From positions 2,294,001 to 2,358,000 of the forward strand of contig JAPYXD010000686.1 in NCBI GenBank assembly GCA_030998225.1: a stretch of DNA of 64,000 nt, in the 5' to 3' direction. Below the pieces are notes generated by a model. The model was not told where the DNA came from, did not search any database, and worked only from the letters and a program-made list of their open reading frames with translations. The stretch comes from Diplolepis rosae (taxonomy: Eukaryota; Arthropoda; Insecta; Hymenoptera; Diplolepididae). Below are positions 24,030-36,411 of this stretch, one piece after another; position 1 is the first letter of the stretch; every line of letters starts with the position of its first letter. Both the position numbers and the translations under genes were made by a program.

Positions 24030-25405
24030 TACTGGGGCAATACTATACCGGTACCGCGCGAACGCTCGGCATAAATCCCTAAGGCGGCTTCTAGACAGCA
24101 TTTTACTCCATACTGGGTCAGTACTACACCAGTACCGTGCCAAAGCAAGGGAGGAATTTCTCAGTCCGCTTCTAGCCAGCATTTGAGTCCATACTGGCGC
24201 ATTACTATAACAATACCACGCCAACGCTCGGCATTAATCCCTCAGTCAGCTTCTAGACAGCATTTGACTCCATACTGGGGCAATACTATACCAATACAGC
24301 GCCAACGCTCGTCATAAATCTCTCAGTCGGCTTCTAGACAGCATTTGACTCCAGCTGGGTCAGTACTACACCAGTACCGGGCCATCGCTGGTCACAAATC
24401 TCTCAGTCGGCTTCTAGACAGCATTTGACTCCATACTGGGGCATTGCTATACCAGTACAGCGCCAACGATGGGCATAAATCCCTAAGTCAGTTTCTAGAC
24501 ACCATTTGACTCCGTACTGGGGCAGTACTATGACAGTATCGCGCGAAAGCTCGGCATAATTCCCTAAGTCAGTTTCTAGACAGCATTTGACTCCCTACTG
24601 GGGCAGTACTATACCAGTACCGGGCGAAATCTCGGCATAAATCCCTCAGTCATCTTCTAGACAGCATTTTACTCCATACTGGGGCAGTAATATTCCAGTA
24701 CCGTGCCAAAGCTAGGCATAAATCCCTAAGACAGTTTCTAGACAGCATTTGACTCCATACTGGGGCAGTACTATACCAGTACCGCGCGAACGCTCGGCAT
24801 AAATCCCTAAGTCAGTTTCTAGACAGCATTTGACTCCATACTGTGGCAGTACTATACCAGTACAGCGCCAACGCTGGGCATAAATCCCTAAGTCAGTTTC
24901 TAGACAGCATTTGACTCCGTACTGGGGCAGTATTATACCAGTACCGCGCGAGCGCTAGTCCGAAATCCCTCATACACCTTCTAGACAGCATTTGACTCCC
25001 TACTGGGGCAGTACTATACCAGTACCGGGCGAAATCTCGGCATAAATCCCTAAGTCAGTTTCTAGACAGCATTTTACTCCATACTGGGGCAGTAATATTC
25101 CAGTACCGTGCCAAAGCTAGGCATAAATCCCTAAGACAGTTTCTAGACAGCATTTGACTCCATACTGGGGCAGTACTATACCAGTACCGCGCGAACGCTC
25201 GGCATAAATCCCTAAGTCAGTTTCTACACAGCATTTGCCTCCATACTGTGGCAGTACTATACCAGTACCGGGCCAACGCTGGTCACAAATCTCTCAGTCG
25301 GCTTCTAGACAGCATTTGACTCCATACTGGGTCAGTACTACACCAGTACCGGGCCAACGCTGGTCACAAATCTCTCAGTCGGCTTCTAGACAGCATTTGA
25401 CTCCA

Positions 25406-25486
25406 TACTGGGGCATTGCTATACCAGTACAGCGCCAACGATGGGCATAAATCCCTAAGTCAGTTTCTAGACAGCATTTGACTCCA
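25406..25486. repeat. Type J monomer
   Basis: Diagnostic bases are GGGCATTGCTATACC, the core CAGCGCCAACGATGGGCAT, and normal ends. A related form has CATCGCCAACGATG (for example near 9170), a perfect 5-bp stem with a CCAA loop. It usually follows a B monomer. Confidence 0.85.
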
Positions 25487-26500
25487 TACTGGGGCAGTAC
25501 TATACCAGTGCCGCGCGATCGCTCGGCATAAATCCCTAAGTCGCCTTCTAGACAGCATTTTACACCATACTGGGGCAGTACTATACCAGTACATCGCCAA
25601 CGCTGGGCATAAATCCCTAAGTCAGTTTCTAGACAGCATTTGACTCCATACTGGGGCAGTACTATACCAGTACCGCGCGAACGCTCGGCATAAATCCCTA
25701 AGTCAGTTTCTAGACAGCATTTGACTCCATACTGGGGCAGTACTATACCAGTACCGGGCGAAATCTCGGCATAAATCCCTAAGTCAGTTTCTAGACAGCA
25801 TTTTACTCCATACTGGGGCAGTACTGTTCCAGTACCGTGCCAAAGCTAGGCATAAATCCCTAAGACAGTTTCTAGACAGCATTTGGCTCCATACTGGGGC
25901 AGTACCGTTCCAGTACCGTGCCAAAGCTAGGCATAAATCCCTAAGACAGTTTCTAGACAGCATTTGACTCCATACTGGGGCAGTACTATACCAGTACCGC
26001 GCGAACGCTCGGCATAAATCCCTAAGTCAGTTTCTAGACAGCATTTGACTCCATACTGGGGCAGTACTATACCAGTACCGCGCGAACGCTCGGCATAAAT
26101 CCCTAAGTCAGTTTCTAGACAGCATTTGACTCCATACTGGGGCAGTACTATACCAGTACCGGGCGAAATCTCGGCATAAATCCCTAAGTCAGTTTCTAGA
26201 CAGCATTTTACTCCATAATGGGGCAGTAATATTCCAGTACCGTGCCAAAGCTAGGCATAAATCCCTAAGTCAGTTTCTAGACAGCATTTGACTCCATACT
26301 GGGTCAGTACTACACCAGTACCGGGCCAACGCTGGTCACAAATCTCTCAGTCGGCTTCTAGACAGCATTTGACTCCATACTGTGGCAGTACTATACCAGT
26401 ACAGCGCCAACGCTCGGCATAAATCCCTAAGTCAGTTTCTAGACAGCATTTGACTCCGTACTGGGGCAGTATTATACCAGTACCGCGCGAACGCTAGACC

Positions 26501-26506
26501 GAATTC
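26501..26506. other. Rare EcoRI site in a type C subvariant
   Basis: GAATTC in the context CGCTAGACCGAATTCCCTC, directly before the first of two nine-monomer blocks that end the second large unit. Confidence 0.85.
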
Positions 26507-26539
26507 CCTCATACATCTTCTAGACAGCATTTGACTCCA

Positions 26540-27268
26540 TACTGGGGCAGTACTATACCAGTACCGGGCGAAATCTCGGCATAAATCCCTAAGTCAGTTT
26601 CTAGACAGCATTTTACTCCATACTGGGGCAGTAATATTCCAGTACCGTGCCAAAGCTAGGCATAAATCCCTAAGACAGTTTCTAGACAGCATTTGACTCC
26701 ATACTGGGGCAGTACTATACCAGTATCGCGCGAAAGCTCGGCATAATTCCCTAAGTCAGTTTCTAGACAGCATTTGACTCCCTACTGGGGCAGTACTATA
26801 CCAGTACCGCGCCAACGCTCGGCATAAATCCCTAAGACAGTTTCTAGACAGCATTTGACTCCATACTGGGGCAGTAATATACCAGTACCGCGCGAACGCT
26901 CGGCATAAATCCCTAAGTCAGTTTCTAGACAGCATTTGACTCCATACTGGGGCAGTACTATACCAGTACAGCGCCAACGCTGGGCATAAATCCCTAAGTC
27001 AGTTTCTAGACAGCATTTGACTCCGTACTGGGGCAGTATTATACCAGTACCGCGCGAGCGCTAGTCCGAAATCCCTCATACATCTTCTAGATAGCATTTG
27101 ACTCCATACTGGGGCAGTACTATACCAGTACCGGGCGAAATCTCGGCATAAATCCCTAAGTCAGTTTCTAGACAGCATTTTACTCCATACTGGGGCAGTA
27201 ATATTCCAGTACCGTGCCAAAGCTAGGCATAAATCCCTAAGACAGTTTCTAGACAGCATTTGACTCCA
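26540..27268. repeat. Duplicated nine-monomer block, left copy
   Basis: Order D, E, M, then a CCCTACTGG monomer with CCGCGCCAACGCTCGG, A-like, X, C, D, E. It aligns with unit 1 at 19743. The last D has CCAGTACCGGG rather than the CCAGAACCGGG seen at 20332 and in the right copy. Confidence 0.88.
26702..26782. repeat. Type M monomer
   Basis: Diagnostic bases are CAGTATCGCGCGAAAGCTCGG and CATAATTCCCTAAG. Some copies have GTACTATGACAGTATCG (for example near 13121, 17725 and 24530). It often ends CACTCC or leads into a monomer starting CCCTACTGG. Confidence 0.85.
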
Positions 27269-27997
27269 TACTGGGGCAGTACTATACCAGTACCGGGCGA
27301 AATCTCGGCATAAATCCCTAAGTCAGTTTCTAGACAGCATTTTACTCCATACTGGGGCAGTAATATTCCAGTACCGTGCCAAAGCTAGGCATAAATCCCT
27401 AAGACAGTTTCTAGACAGCATTTGACTCCATACTGTGGCAGTACTATGACAGTATCGCGCGAAAGCTCGGCATAATTCCCTAAGTCAGTTTCTAGACAGC
27501 ATTTGACTCCATACTGGGGCAGTACTATACCAGTACAGCGCGGAAGCTCGGCATAAATCCCTAAGACAGTTTCTAGACAGCATTTGACTCCATACTGGGG
27601 CAGTAATATTCCAGTACCGCGCGAACGCTCGGCATAAATCCCTAAGTCAGTTTCTAGACAGCATTTGACTCCATACTGGGGCAGTACTATACCAGTACAG
27701 CGCCAACGCTGGGCATAAATCCCTAAGTCAGTTTCTAGACAGCATTTGACTCCGTACTGGGGCAGTATTATACCAGTACCGCGCGAGCGCTAGTCCGAAA
27801 TCCCTCATACATCTTCTAGATAGCATTTGACTCCATACTGGGGCAGTACTATACCAGAACCGGGCGAAATCTCGGCATAAATCCCTAAGTCAGTTTCTAG
27901 ACAGCATTTTACTCCATACTGGGGCAGTAATATTCCAGTACCGTGCCAAAGCTAGGCATAAATCCCTAAGACAGTTTCTAGACAGCATTTGACTCCA
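27269..27997. repeat. Duplicated nine-monomer block, right copy
   Basis: Offset of exactly 729 bp from the left copy. It has TACTATGACAGTATCG in its M monomer and CCAGAACCGGG in its last D, subvariants shared with the block at 12946-13674. The two copies are clearly diverged, so the duplication is not the most recent event here. Confidence 0.88.
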
Positions 27998-30900
27998 TAC
28001 TGGGGCAGTACTATACCAGTACCGGGCCAACGCTGGTCACAAATCTCTCAGTCGGCTTCTAGACAGCATTTGACTCCATACTGGGTCAGTACTACACCAG
28101 TACCGGGCCAACGCTGGTCACAAATCTCTCAGTCGGCTTCTAGACAGCATTTGACTCCATACCGGGGCAGTACTACACCAGTACCGGGCCAACGCTGGTC
28201 ACAAATCTCTCAGTCGTATTCTAGACAGCATTTGAATCCATACTTGGGCAGTACTATACCAGTACTGCGCCAAACAGGGCATAAATCGCTCAGTCGTATT
28301 CTAGACAGCATTTGAATCCATACTGGGGCAATACTATACCAGTACCGCGCGAACGCTCGGCATAAATCCCTAAGTCGGCATCTAGACAGCATTTCACTCC
28401 ATACTGGGGCATTTCTATACCAGTGCCGCGCGATCGCTCGGCATAAATCCCTAAGTCGCCTTCTAGCCAGCATTTGACTCCATACTGGGGCAGTACTATA
28501 CCAGTACTGCGCCAAACAGGGCATAAATCTCTCAGTCGTATTCTAGACAGCATTTGACTCCATACTGGGGCAGTACTATACCAGTACCTTGCGAAATCTC
28601 GGCATAAATCCCTAAGTCAGTTTCTAGACAGCATTTTACTCCATACTGGGGCAGTACTGTTCCAGTACCGTGCCAAAGCTAGGCATAAATCCCTAAGACA
28701 GTTTCTAGACAGCATTTGACTCCATACTGGGGCAGTACTATACCAGTACCGCGCGAACGCTCGGCATAAATCCCTAAGTCAGTTTCTAGACAGCATTTGA
28801 CTCCATACTGGGGCAGTACTATACCAGTACCGGGCGAAATCTCGGCATAAATCCCTAAGTCAGTTTCTAGACAGCATTTTACTCCATACTGGGGCAGTAA
28901 TATTCCAGTACCGTGCCAAAGCTAGGCATAAATCCCTAAGTCAGTTTCTACACAGCATTTCACTCCATACTGGGTCAGTACTACACCAGTACCGGGCCAG
29001 CGCTGGTCACAAATCTCTCAGTAGGCTTCTAGACAGCATTTGACTCCATACTGTGGCATTCCTATACCAGTACAGCGCCAACGCTGGGCATAAATCCCTA
29101 TGTCAGTTTCTAGCCAGCATTTGACTCCTTACTGGGGCAGTATTATACCAGTACCGCGCGATCGCTAGTCCGAAACCCCTCAGACATTTTCTAGACAGCA
29201 TTTGACTCCATACTGGGGCAGTACTATACCAGTACCGGGCGAAATCTCGGCATAAATCCCTAAGTCAGTTTCTAGACAGCATTTTACTCCATACTGGGGA
29301 TGTAATATACCAGTACCGTCCCAAAGCTAGGCATAAATCCCTAAGTCAGTTTCTAGACAGCATTTGACTCCATACTGTGGCAGTACTATACCAGTACAGC
29401 GCCAACGCTGGGCATAAATCCCTAAGTCAGTTTCTAGACAGCATTTGACTCCGTACTGGGGCAGTATTATACCAGTACCGCGCGAGCGCTAGTCCGAAGT
29501 CCCTCATACATCTTCTAGACAGCATTTGACTCCATACTGGGGCAGTACTATACCAGTACCGGGCGAAATCTCGGCATAAATCCCTAAGTCAGTTTCTAGA
29601 CAGCATTTAACTCCATACTGGGTCAGTACTACTCCAGTACCGGGCCAACGCTGGTCACAAATCTCTCAGTCGTATTCTAGACAGCATTTGAATCCATACT
29701 AGGGCAGTACTATACCAGTACTGCGCCAAACAGGGCATAAATCTCTCAGTCGTATTCTAGACAGCATTTGAATCCATACTGGGGCAATATTATACCAGTA
29801 CCGCGCGAACGCTCGGCATAAATCCCTAAGTCGGCTTCTAGACAGCATTTGACTCCATACTGGGGCAGTACTATACCAGTGCCGCGCGAGCGCTCGGCAT
29901 AAATCCCTAAGTCGCATTCTAGACAGCATTTGACTCCATACTGGGGCAGTACTATACCAGTACTGCGCCAAACAGGGCATAAATCTATCAGTCGTATTCT
30001 AGACAGCATTTGACTCCATACTGGGTCAGTACTACACCAGTACCGTGCCAAAGCTAGGGAGGAATTTCTCAGTCGGCTTCTAGCCAGCATTTGACTCCTA
30101 ACTGGTGCATTATCATAACAGTACCACGCCAACGCTCGGCATTAATCCCTCAGTCGGCTTCTGGACAGCATTTTCCTTCATACTGGGGCAGTACTACACC
30201 AGTACCGCGCCAACGATGGACATAAATCCCTAAGTCAGTTTCTACACAGCATTTGACTCCGTACTGGGGCAATACTATACCGGTACCGCGCGAACGCTCG
30301 GCATAAATCCCTAAGGCTGCTTCTAGACAGCATTTAACTCCATACTGGGTCAGTACTACACCAGTACCGTGCCAAAGCAAGGGAGGAATTTCTCAGTCCG
30401 CTTCTAGCCAGCATTTGAGTCCATACTGGCGCATTACTATAACAATACCACGCCAACGCTCGGCATTAATCCCTCAGTCAGCTTCTAGACAGCATTTGAC
30501 TCCATACTGGGGCAATACTATACCAGTACAGCGCCAACGCTCGGCATAAATCCCACAGTCGGTTTCTGGACAGCATTTGACTCCAGCTGGGGCAGTACTA
30601 CACCAGTACCGGGCCAACGCTGGTCACAAATCTCTCAGTCGGCTTCTAGACAGCATTTGACTCCATACTGGGTCATTGCTATACCAGTACAGCGCCAACG
30701 ATGGGCATAAATCCCTAAGTCAGTTTCTAGACACCATTTGACTCCATACTGGGGCAGTGCTATTCCAGTACCGTGCCAAAGCTAGGCATAAATCCCTAAG
30801 ACAGTTTCTAGACAGCATTTGACTCCATACTGGGGCAGTACTATACCAGTACCGCGCGAACGCTCGGCATAAATCCCTAAGTCAGTTTCTAGACAGCATT

Positions 30901-31070
30901 TGACTCCATACTGTGGCAGTACTATACCAGTACCGGGCCAACGCTGGTCACAAATCTCTCAGTCGGCTTCTAGACAGCATTTGACTCCATACTGGGTCAG
31001 TACTACACCAGTACCGGGCCAACGCTGGTCACAAATCTCTCAGTCGGCTTCTAGACAGCATTTGACTCCA

Positions 31071-31474
31071 TACTGGGGCAGTACTATACCAGTGCCGCGC
31101 GATCGCTCGGCATAAATCCCTAAGTCGCCTTCTAGCCAGCATTTGACACCATACTGGGGCAGTACTATACCAGTACTGCGCCAAACAGGGCATAAATCTC
31201 TCAGTAGTATTCTAGACAGCATTTGACTCCATACTGGGTCAGTACTACACCAGTACCGTGCCAAAGCTAGGGAGGAATTTCTCAGTCGGCGTCTAGCCAG
31301 CATTTGACTCCATACTGGTGCATTGCTATAACAATACCACGCCAACGCTCGGCATTAATCCCTCAGTCAGCTTCTAGACAGTATTTGACTCCAAACTGGT
31401 GCATTATCATAACAGTACCACGCCAACGCTCGGCATTAATCCCTCAGTCGGCTTCTGGACAGCATTTTCCTTCA
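31071..31474. repeat. Partial K-L-F-G-H cassette
   Basis: The first five monomers of the cassette, at offset 7,526 from copy 4. L has CTCTCAGTAGTATTC instead of CTATCAGTCGTATTC. After H the array passes straight to a G-type monomer (TGGCGCATTACTATAAC), so type I and the next monomers were lost or replaced here. Confidence 0.85.
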
Positions 31475-34400
31475 TACTGGCGCATTACTATAACAATACC
31501 ACGCCAACGCTCGGCATTAATCCCTCAGTCAGCTTCTAGACAGCATTTGACTCCATACTGGGGCAATACTATACCAGTACAGCGCCAACGCTCGGCATAA
31601 ATCCCACAGTCGGTTTCTGGACAGCATTTGACTCCAGCTGGGGCAGTACTACACCAGTACCGGGCCAACGATGGACATAAATCCCTAAGTCAGTTTCTAC
31701 ACAGCATCTGACTCCGTACTGGGGCAGTACTATACCAGTATCGCGCGAAAGCTCGGCATAAATCCCTAAGTCGTATTCTAGACAGCATTTGACTCCATAC
31801 TGGGTCAGTACTACACCAGTACCGTGCCAAAGCAAGGGAGGAATTTCTCAGTCCGCTTCTAGCCAGCATTTGAGTCCATACTGGCGCATTACTATAACAA
31901 TACCACGCCAACGGTCGGCATTAATCCCTCAGTCAGCTTCTAGACAGCATTTGACTCCATACTGGGGCAATACTATACCAGTACCGCGCGAACGCTCGTC
32001 ATAAATCCCTAAGTCGGCTTCTAGACAGCATTTGACTCCATACTGGGGCAGTACTACACCAGTACCGGGCCAACGCTGGTCACAAATCTCTCAGTCGGCT
32101 TCTAGACAGCATTTGACTCCATACTGGGGCATTGCTATACCAGTACAGCGCCAACGATGGGCATAAATCCCTAAGTCAGTTTCTAGACACCATTTGACTC
32201 CGTACTGGGGCAGTACTATGACAGTATCGCGCGAAAGCTCGGCATAATTCCCTAAGTCAGTTTCTAGACAGCATTTGACTCCCTACTGGGGCAGTACTAT
32301 ACCAGTACTTGGCGAAATCTCGGCATAAATCCCTCAGTCATCTTCTAGACAGCATTTGACTCCATACTGGGGCAGTAATATTCCAGTACCGTGCCAAAGC
32401 TAGGCATAAATCCCTAAGACAGTTTCTAGACAGCATTTGACTCCATACTGGGGCAGTACTATACCAGTACCGCGCGAACGCTCGGCATAAATCCCTAAGT
32501 CAGTTTCTAGACAGCATTTGACTCCATACTGTGGCAGTACTATACCAGTACAGCGCCAACGCTGGGCATAAATCCCTAAGTCAGTTTCTAGACAGCATTT
32601 GACTCCGTACTGGGGCAGTATTATACCAGTACCGCGCGAGCGCTAGTCCGAAATCCCTCATACATCTTCTCGAGAGCATTTGACTCCATACTGGGGCAGT
32701 ACTATACCAGTACCGGGCGAAATCTCGGCATAAATCCCTAAGTCAGTTTCTAGACAGCATTTTACTCCATACTGGGGCAGTAATATTCCAGTACCGTGCC
32801 AAAGCTAGGCATAAATCCCTAAGACAGTTTCTAGACAGCATTTGACTCCATACTGGGGCAGTACTATACCAGTACCGCGCGAACGCTCGGCATAAATCCC
32901 GAAGTCTGGTTCTCGAAAGCAGTTGCATCCATACTGTGGCAGTACTATACCAGTACCGGGCCAACGCTGGTCACAAATCTCTCAGTCGGCTTCTAGACAG
33001 CATTTGACTCCATACTGGGTCAGTACTACACCAGTACCGGGCCAACGCTGGTCACAAATCTCTCAGTCGGCTTCTAGACAGCATTTGACTCCATACTGGG
33101 GCAGTACTATACCAGTACAGCGCCAACGATGGGCATAAATCCCTAAGTCAGTTTCTAGACAGCATTTGACTCCGTACTGGGGCAGTACTATACCAGTGCC
33201 GCGCGATCGCTCGGCATAAATCCCTAAGTCGCCTTCTAGCCAGCATTTGACTCCATACTGGGGCAGTACTATACCAGTACTGCGCCAACGCTCGGCATAA
33301 ATCCCTAAGTCAGCTTCTAGACAGCATTTGACTCCGTACTGGGGCAGTATTATACCAGTACCGCGCGAGCGCTAGTCCGAAATCCCTCATACATCTTCTA
33401 GACAGCATTTGACTCCATACTGGGGCAGTACTATACCAGTCCCGGGCGAAATCTCGGCATAAATCCCTAAGTCAGTTTCTAGACAGCATTTTACTCCATA
33501 CTGGGGCAGTACTGTTCCAGTACCGTGCCAAAGCTAGGCATAAATCCCTAAGACAGTTTCTAGACAGCATTTGACTCCATACTGGGGCAATTCTATACCA
33601 GTGCCGCGCGAACGCTGGGCATAAATCCCTAAGTCAGTTTCTACACAGCATTTCAATCCATACTGGGTCAGTACTACACCAGTACCGGGCCAACGCTGGT
33701 CACAAATCTCTCAGTCGTATTCTAGACAGCATTTGAATCCATACTTGGGCAGTACTATACCAGTACTGCGCCAAACAGGGCATAAATCGCTCAGTCGTAT
33801 TCTAGACAGCATTTGAATCCATACTGGGGCAATACTATACCAGTACCGCGCTAACGGTGCTCATAAATCCCTCAGTCATCTTCTAGACAGCATTTGACTC
33901 CATACTGGGTCAGTACTACACCAGTACCGGGCCAACGCTGGTCACAAATCTCTCAGTCGGCTTCTAGACAGCATTTGACTCCATACTGGGTCAGTACTAC
34001 ACCAGTACCGGGCCAACGCTGGTCACAAATCTCTCAGTCGTATTCTAGACAGCATTTGAATCCATACTGGGGCAGTACTATACCAGTACCGGGCCAACGC
34101 TGGTCACAAATCTCTCAGTCGGCTTCTAGACAGCATTTGACTCCATACTGGGTCAGTACTACACCAGTACCGGGCCAACGCTGGTCACAAATCTCTCAGT
34201 CGGCTTCTAGACAGCATTTGACTCCATACTGGGTCAGTACTACACCAGTACCGGGCCAACGCTGGTCACAAATCTCTCAGTCGTATTCTAGACAGCATTT
34301 GTATCCATACTAGGGCAGTACTACACCAGTACCGGGCCAACGCTGGTCACAAATCTCTCAGTCGTATTCTAGCCAGCATTTGACTCCATACTGGGGCAGT

Positions 34401-35643
34401 ACTATACCAGTACTGCGCCAAACAGGGCATAAATCTATCAGTCGTATTCTAGACAGCATTTGACTCCATACTGGGTCAGTACTACACCAGTACCGTGCCA
34501 AAGCTAGGGAGGAATTTCTCAGTCGGCGTCTAGCCAGCATTTGACTCCATACTGGTGCATTGCTATAACAATACCACGCCAACGCTCGGCATTAATCCCT
34601 CAGTCAGCTTCTAGACAGTATTTGACTCCAAACTGGTGCATTATCATAACAGTACCACGCCAACGCTCGGCATTAATCCCTCAGTCGGCTTCTGGACAGC
34701 ATTTTCCTTCATACTGGGGCAGTACTACACCAGTACCGCGCCAACGATGGACATAAATCCCACAGTCGGTTTCTGGACAGCATTTGACTCCAGCTGGGGC
34801 AGTACTACACCAGTACCGGGCCAACGCTGGTCACAAATCTCTCAGTCGGCTTCTAGACAGCATTTGACTCCATACTGGGGCATTGCTATTCCAGTACCGC
34901 GCGAACGCTCGGCATAAATCCCTAAGTCAGTTTCTAGACAGCATTTGACTCCATACTGGGGCAGTACTATGACAGTATCGCGCGAAAGCTCGGCATAATT
35001 CCCTAAGTCAGTTTCTAGACAGCATTTGACTCCATACTGGGGCAGTACTATACCAGTACCGGGCGAAATCTCGGCATAAATCCCTAAGTCAGTTTCTAGA
35101 CAGCATTTTACTCCATACTGGGGCAGTAATATTCCAGTACCGTGCCAAAGCTAGGCATAAATCCCTAAGACAGTTTCTAGACAGCATTTGACTCCATACT
35201 GGGGCAGTACTATACCAGTACCGCGCGAACGCTCGGCATAAATCCCTAAGTCAGTTTCTAGACAGCATTTGACTCCATACTGGGGCAGTACTATACCAGT
35301 ACCGGGCGAAATCTCGGCATAAATCCCTAAGTCAGTTTCTAGACAGCATTTGACTCCATACTGGGGCAGTAATATTCCAGTACCGTGCCAAAGCTAGGCA
35401 TAAATCCCTAGGACAGTTTCTAGACAGCATTTGACTCCATACTGGGTCAGTACTACACCAGTACCGGGCCAACGCTGGTCACAAATCTCTCAGTCGGCTT
35501 CTAGACAGCATTTGACTCCATACCGGGGCAGTACTATACCAGTACAGCGCCAACGCTCGGCATAAATCCCTAAGTCAGTTTCTAGACAGCATTTGACTCC
35601 ATACTGTGGCAGTACTATACCAGTACCGCGCGAGCGCTAGACC

Positions 35644-35649
35644 GAATTC
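35644..35649. other. Rare EcoRI site in a type C subvariant
   Basis: GAATTC followed by CCTCATACATCTTCTTGATAGC, sharing the TTGATAG subvariant with the copy at 12907. It lies directly before the nine-monomer block at 35683. Confidence 0.85.
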
Positions 35650-35682
35650 CCTCATACATCTTCTTGATAGCATTTGACTCCC

Positions 35683-36411
35683 TACTGGGGCAGTACTATA
35701 CCAGTACCGGGCGAAATCTCGGCATAAATCCCTAAGTCAGTTTCTAGACAGCATTTTACTCCATACTGGGGCAGTAATATTCCAGTACCGTGCCAAAGCT
35801 AGGCATAAATCCCTAAGACAGTTTCTAGACAGCATTTGACTCCATACTGTGGCAGTACTATGACAGTATCGCGCGAAAGCTCGGCATAATTCCCTAAGTC
35901 AGTTTCTAGACAGCATTTGACTCCATACTGGGGCAGTACTATACCAGTACCGTGCCAAAGCTAGGCATAAATCCCTAAGACAGTTTCTAGACAGCATTTG
36001 ACTCCGTACTGGGGCAGTATTATACCAGTACCGCGCGAACGCTCGGCATAAATCCCTAAGTCTGTTTCTAGACAGCATTTGACTCCATACTGGGGCAGTA
36101 CTATACCAGTACTGCGCCAACGCTGGGCATAAATCCCTAAGTCAGTTTCTAGACAGCATTTGACTCCATACTGGGGCAATACTATACCAGTACCGCGCGA
36201 AAGCTAGTCAGAAATCCCTCATACATCTTCTAGATAGCATTTGACTCCATACTGGGGCAGTACTATACCAGTACCGGGCGAAATCTCGGCATAAATCCCT
36301 AAGTCAGTTTCTAGACAGCATTTTACTCCATACTGGGGCAGTAATATTCCAGTACCGTGCCAAAGCTAGGCATAAATCCCTAAGACAGTTTCTAGACAGC
36401 ATTTGACTCCA
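35683..36411. repeat. Nine-monomer 729-bp block ending large unit 3
   Basis: Starts D-E-M after the EcoRI-bearing C subvariant and ends C-D-E directly before the B-B-B run at 36412. It is the same position and length as the blocks at 12946, 19743 and 27269. Confidence 0.83.

Larger units (their letters stand above)
20472..27997. repeat. Large higher-order unit 2, 7,526 bp (93 monomers)
   Basis: Same order as unit 1 up to the end, but with the terminal nine-monomer block present twice (26540-27268 and 27269-27997). The extra length is exactly 729 bp, so no other net change of length occurred. It carries the substitution patches at 21598-21622 and 23180-23208. Confidence 0.9.
27998..36411. repeat. 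Large higher-order unit 3, 8,414 bp (104 monomers)
   Basis: It aligns with unit 2 at offset 7,526 from 27998 to about 31.47 kb, then at 7,687-7,688 (two extra monomers) to about 33.58 kb. From there to about 34.9 kb the order differs: two B runs, then L-F-G-H-I and N-B. It ends with a nine-monomer block at 35683-36411 like the other units. It contains substitution patches at 32901-32927 and 33852-33861. Confidence 0.8.

Noticed and set aside
13675..36411. Transposon with tandem internal repeats as the origin of the large units
   Set aside because: No terminal inverted repeats, target-site duplications, long terminal repeats or transposase-like frame occur at the unit boundaries. Boundaries fall in phase with the monomer, which fits unequal crossing-over.
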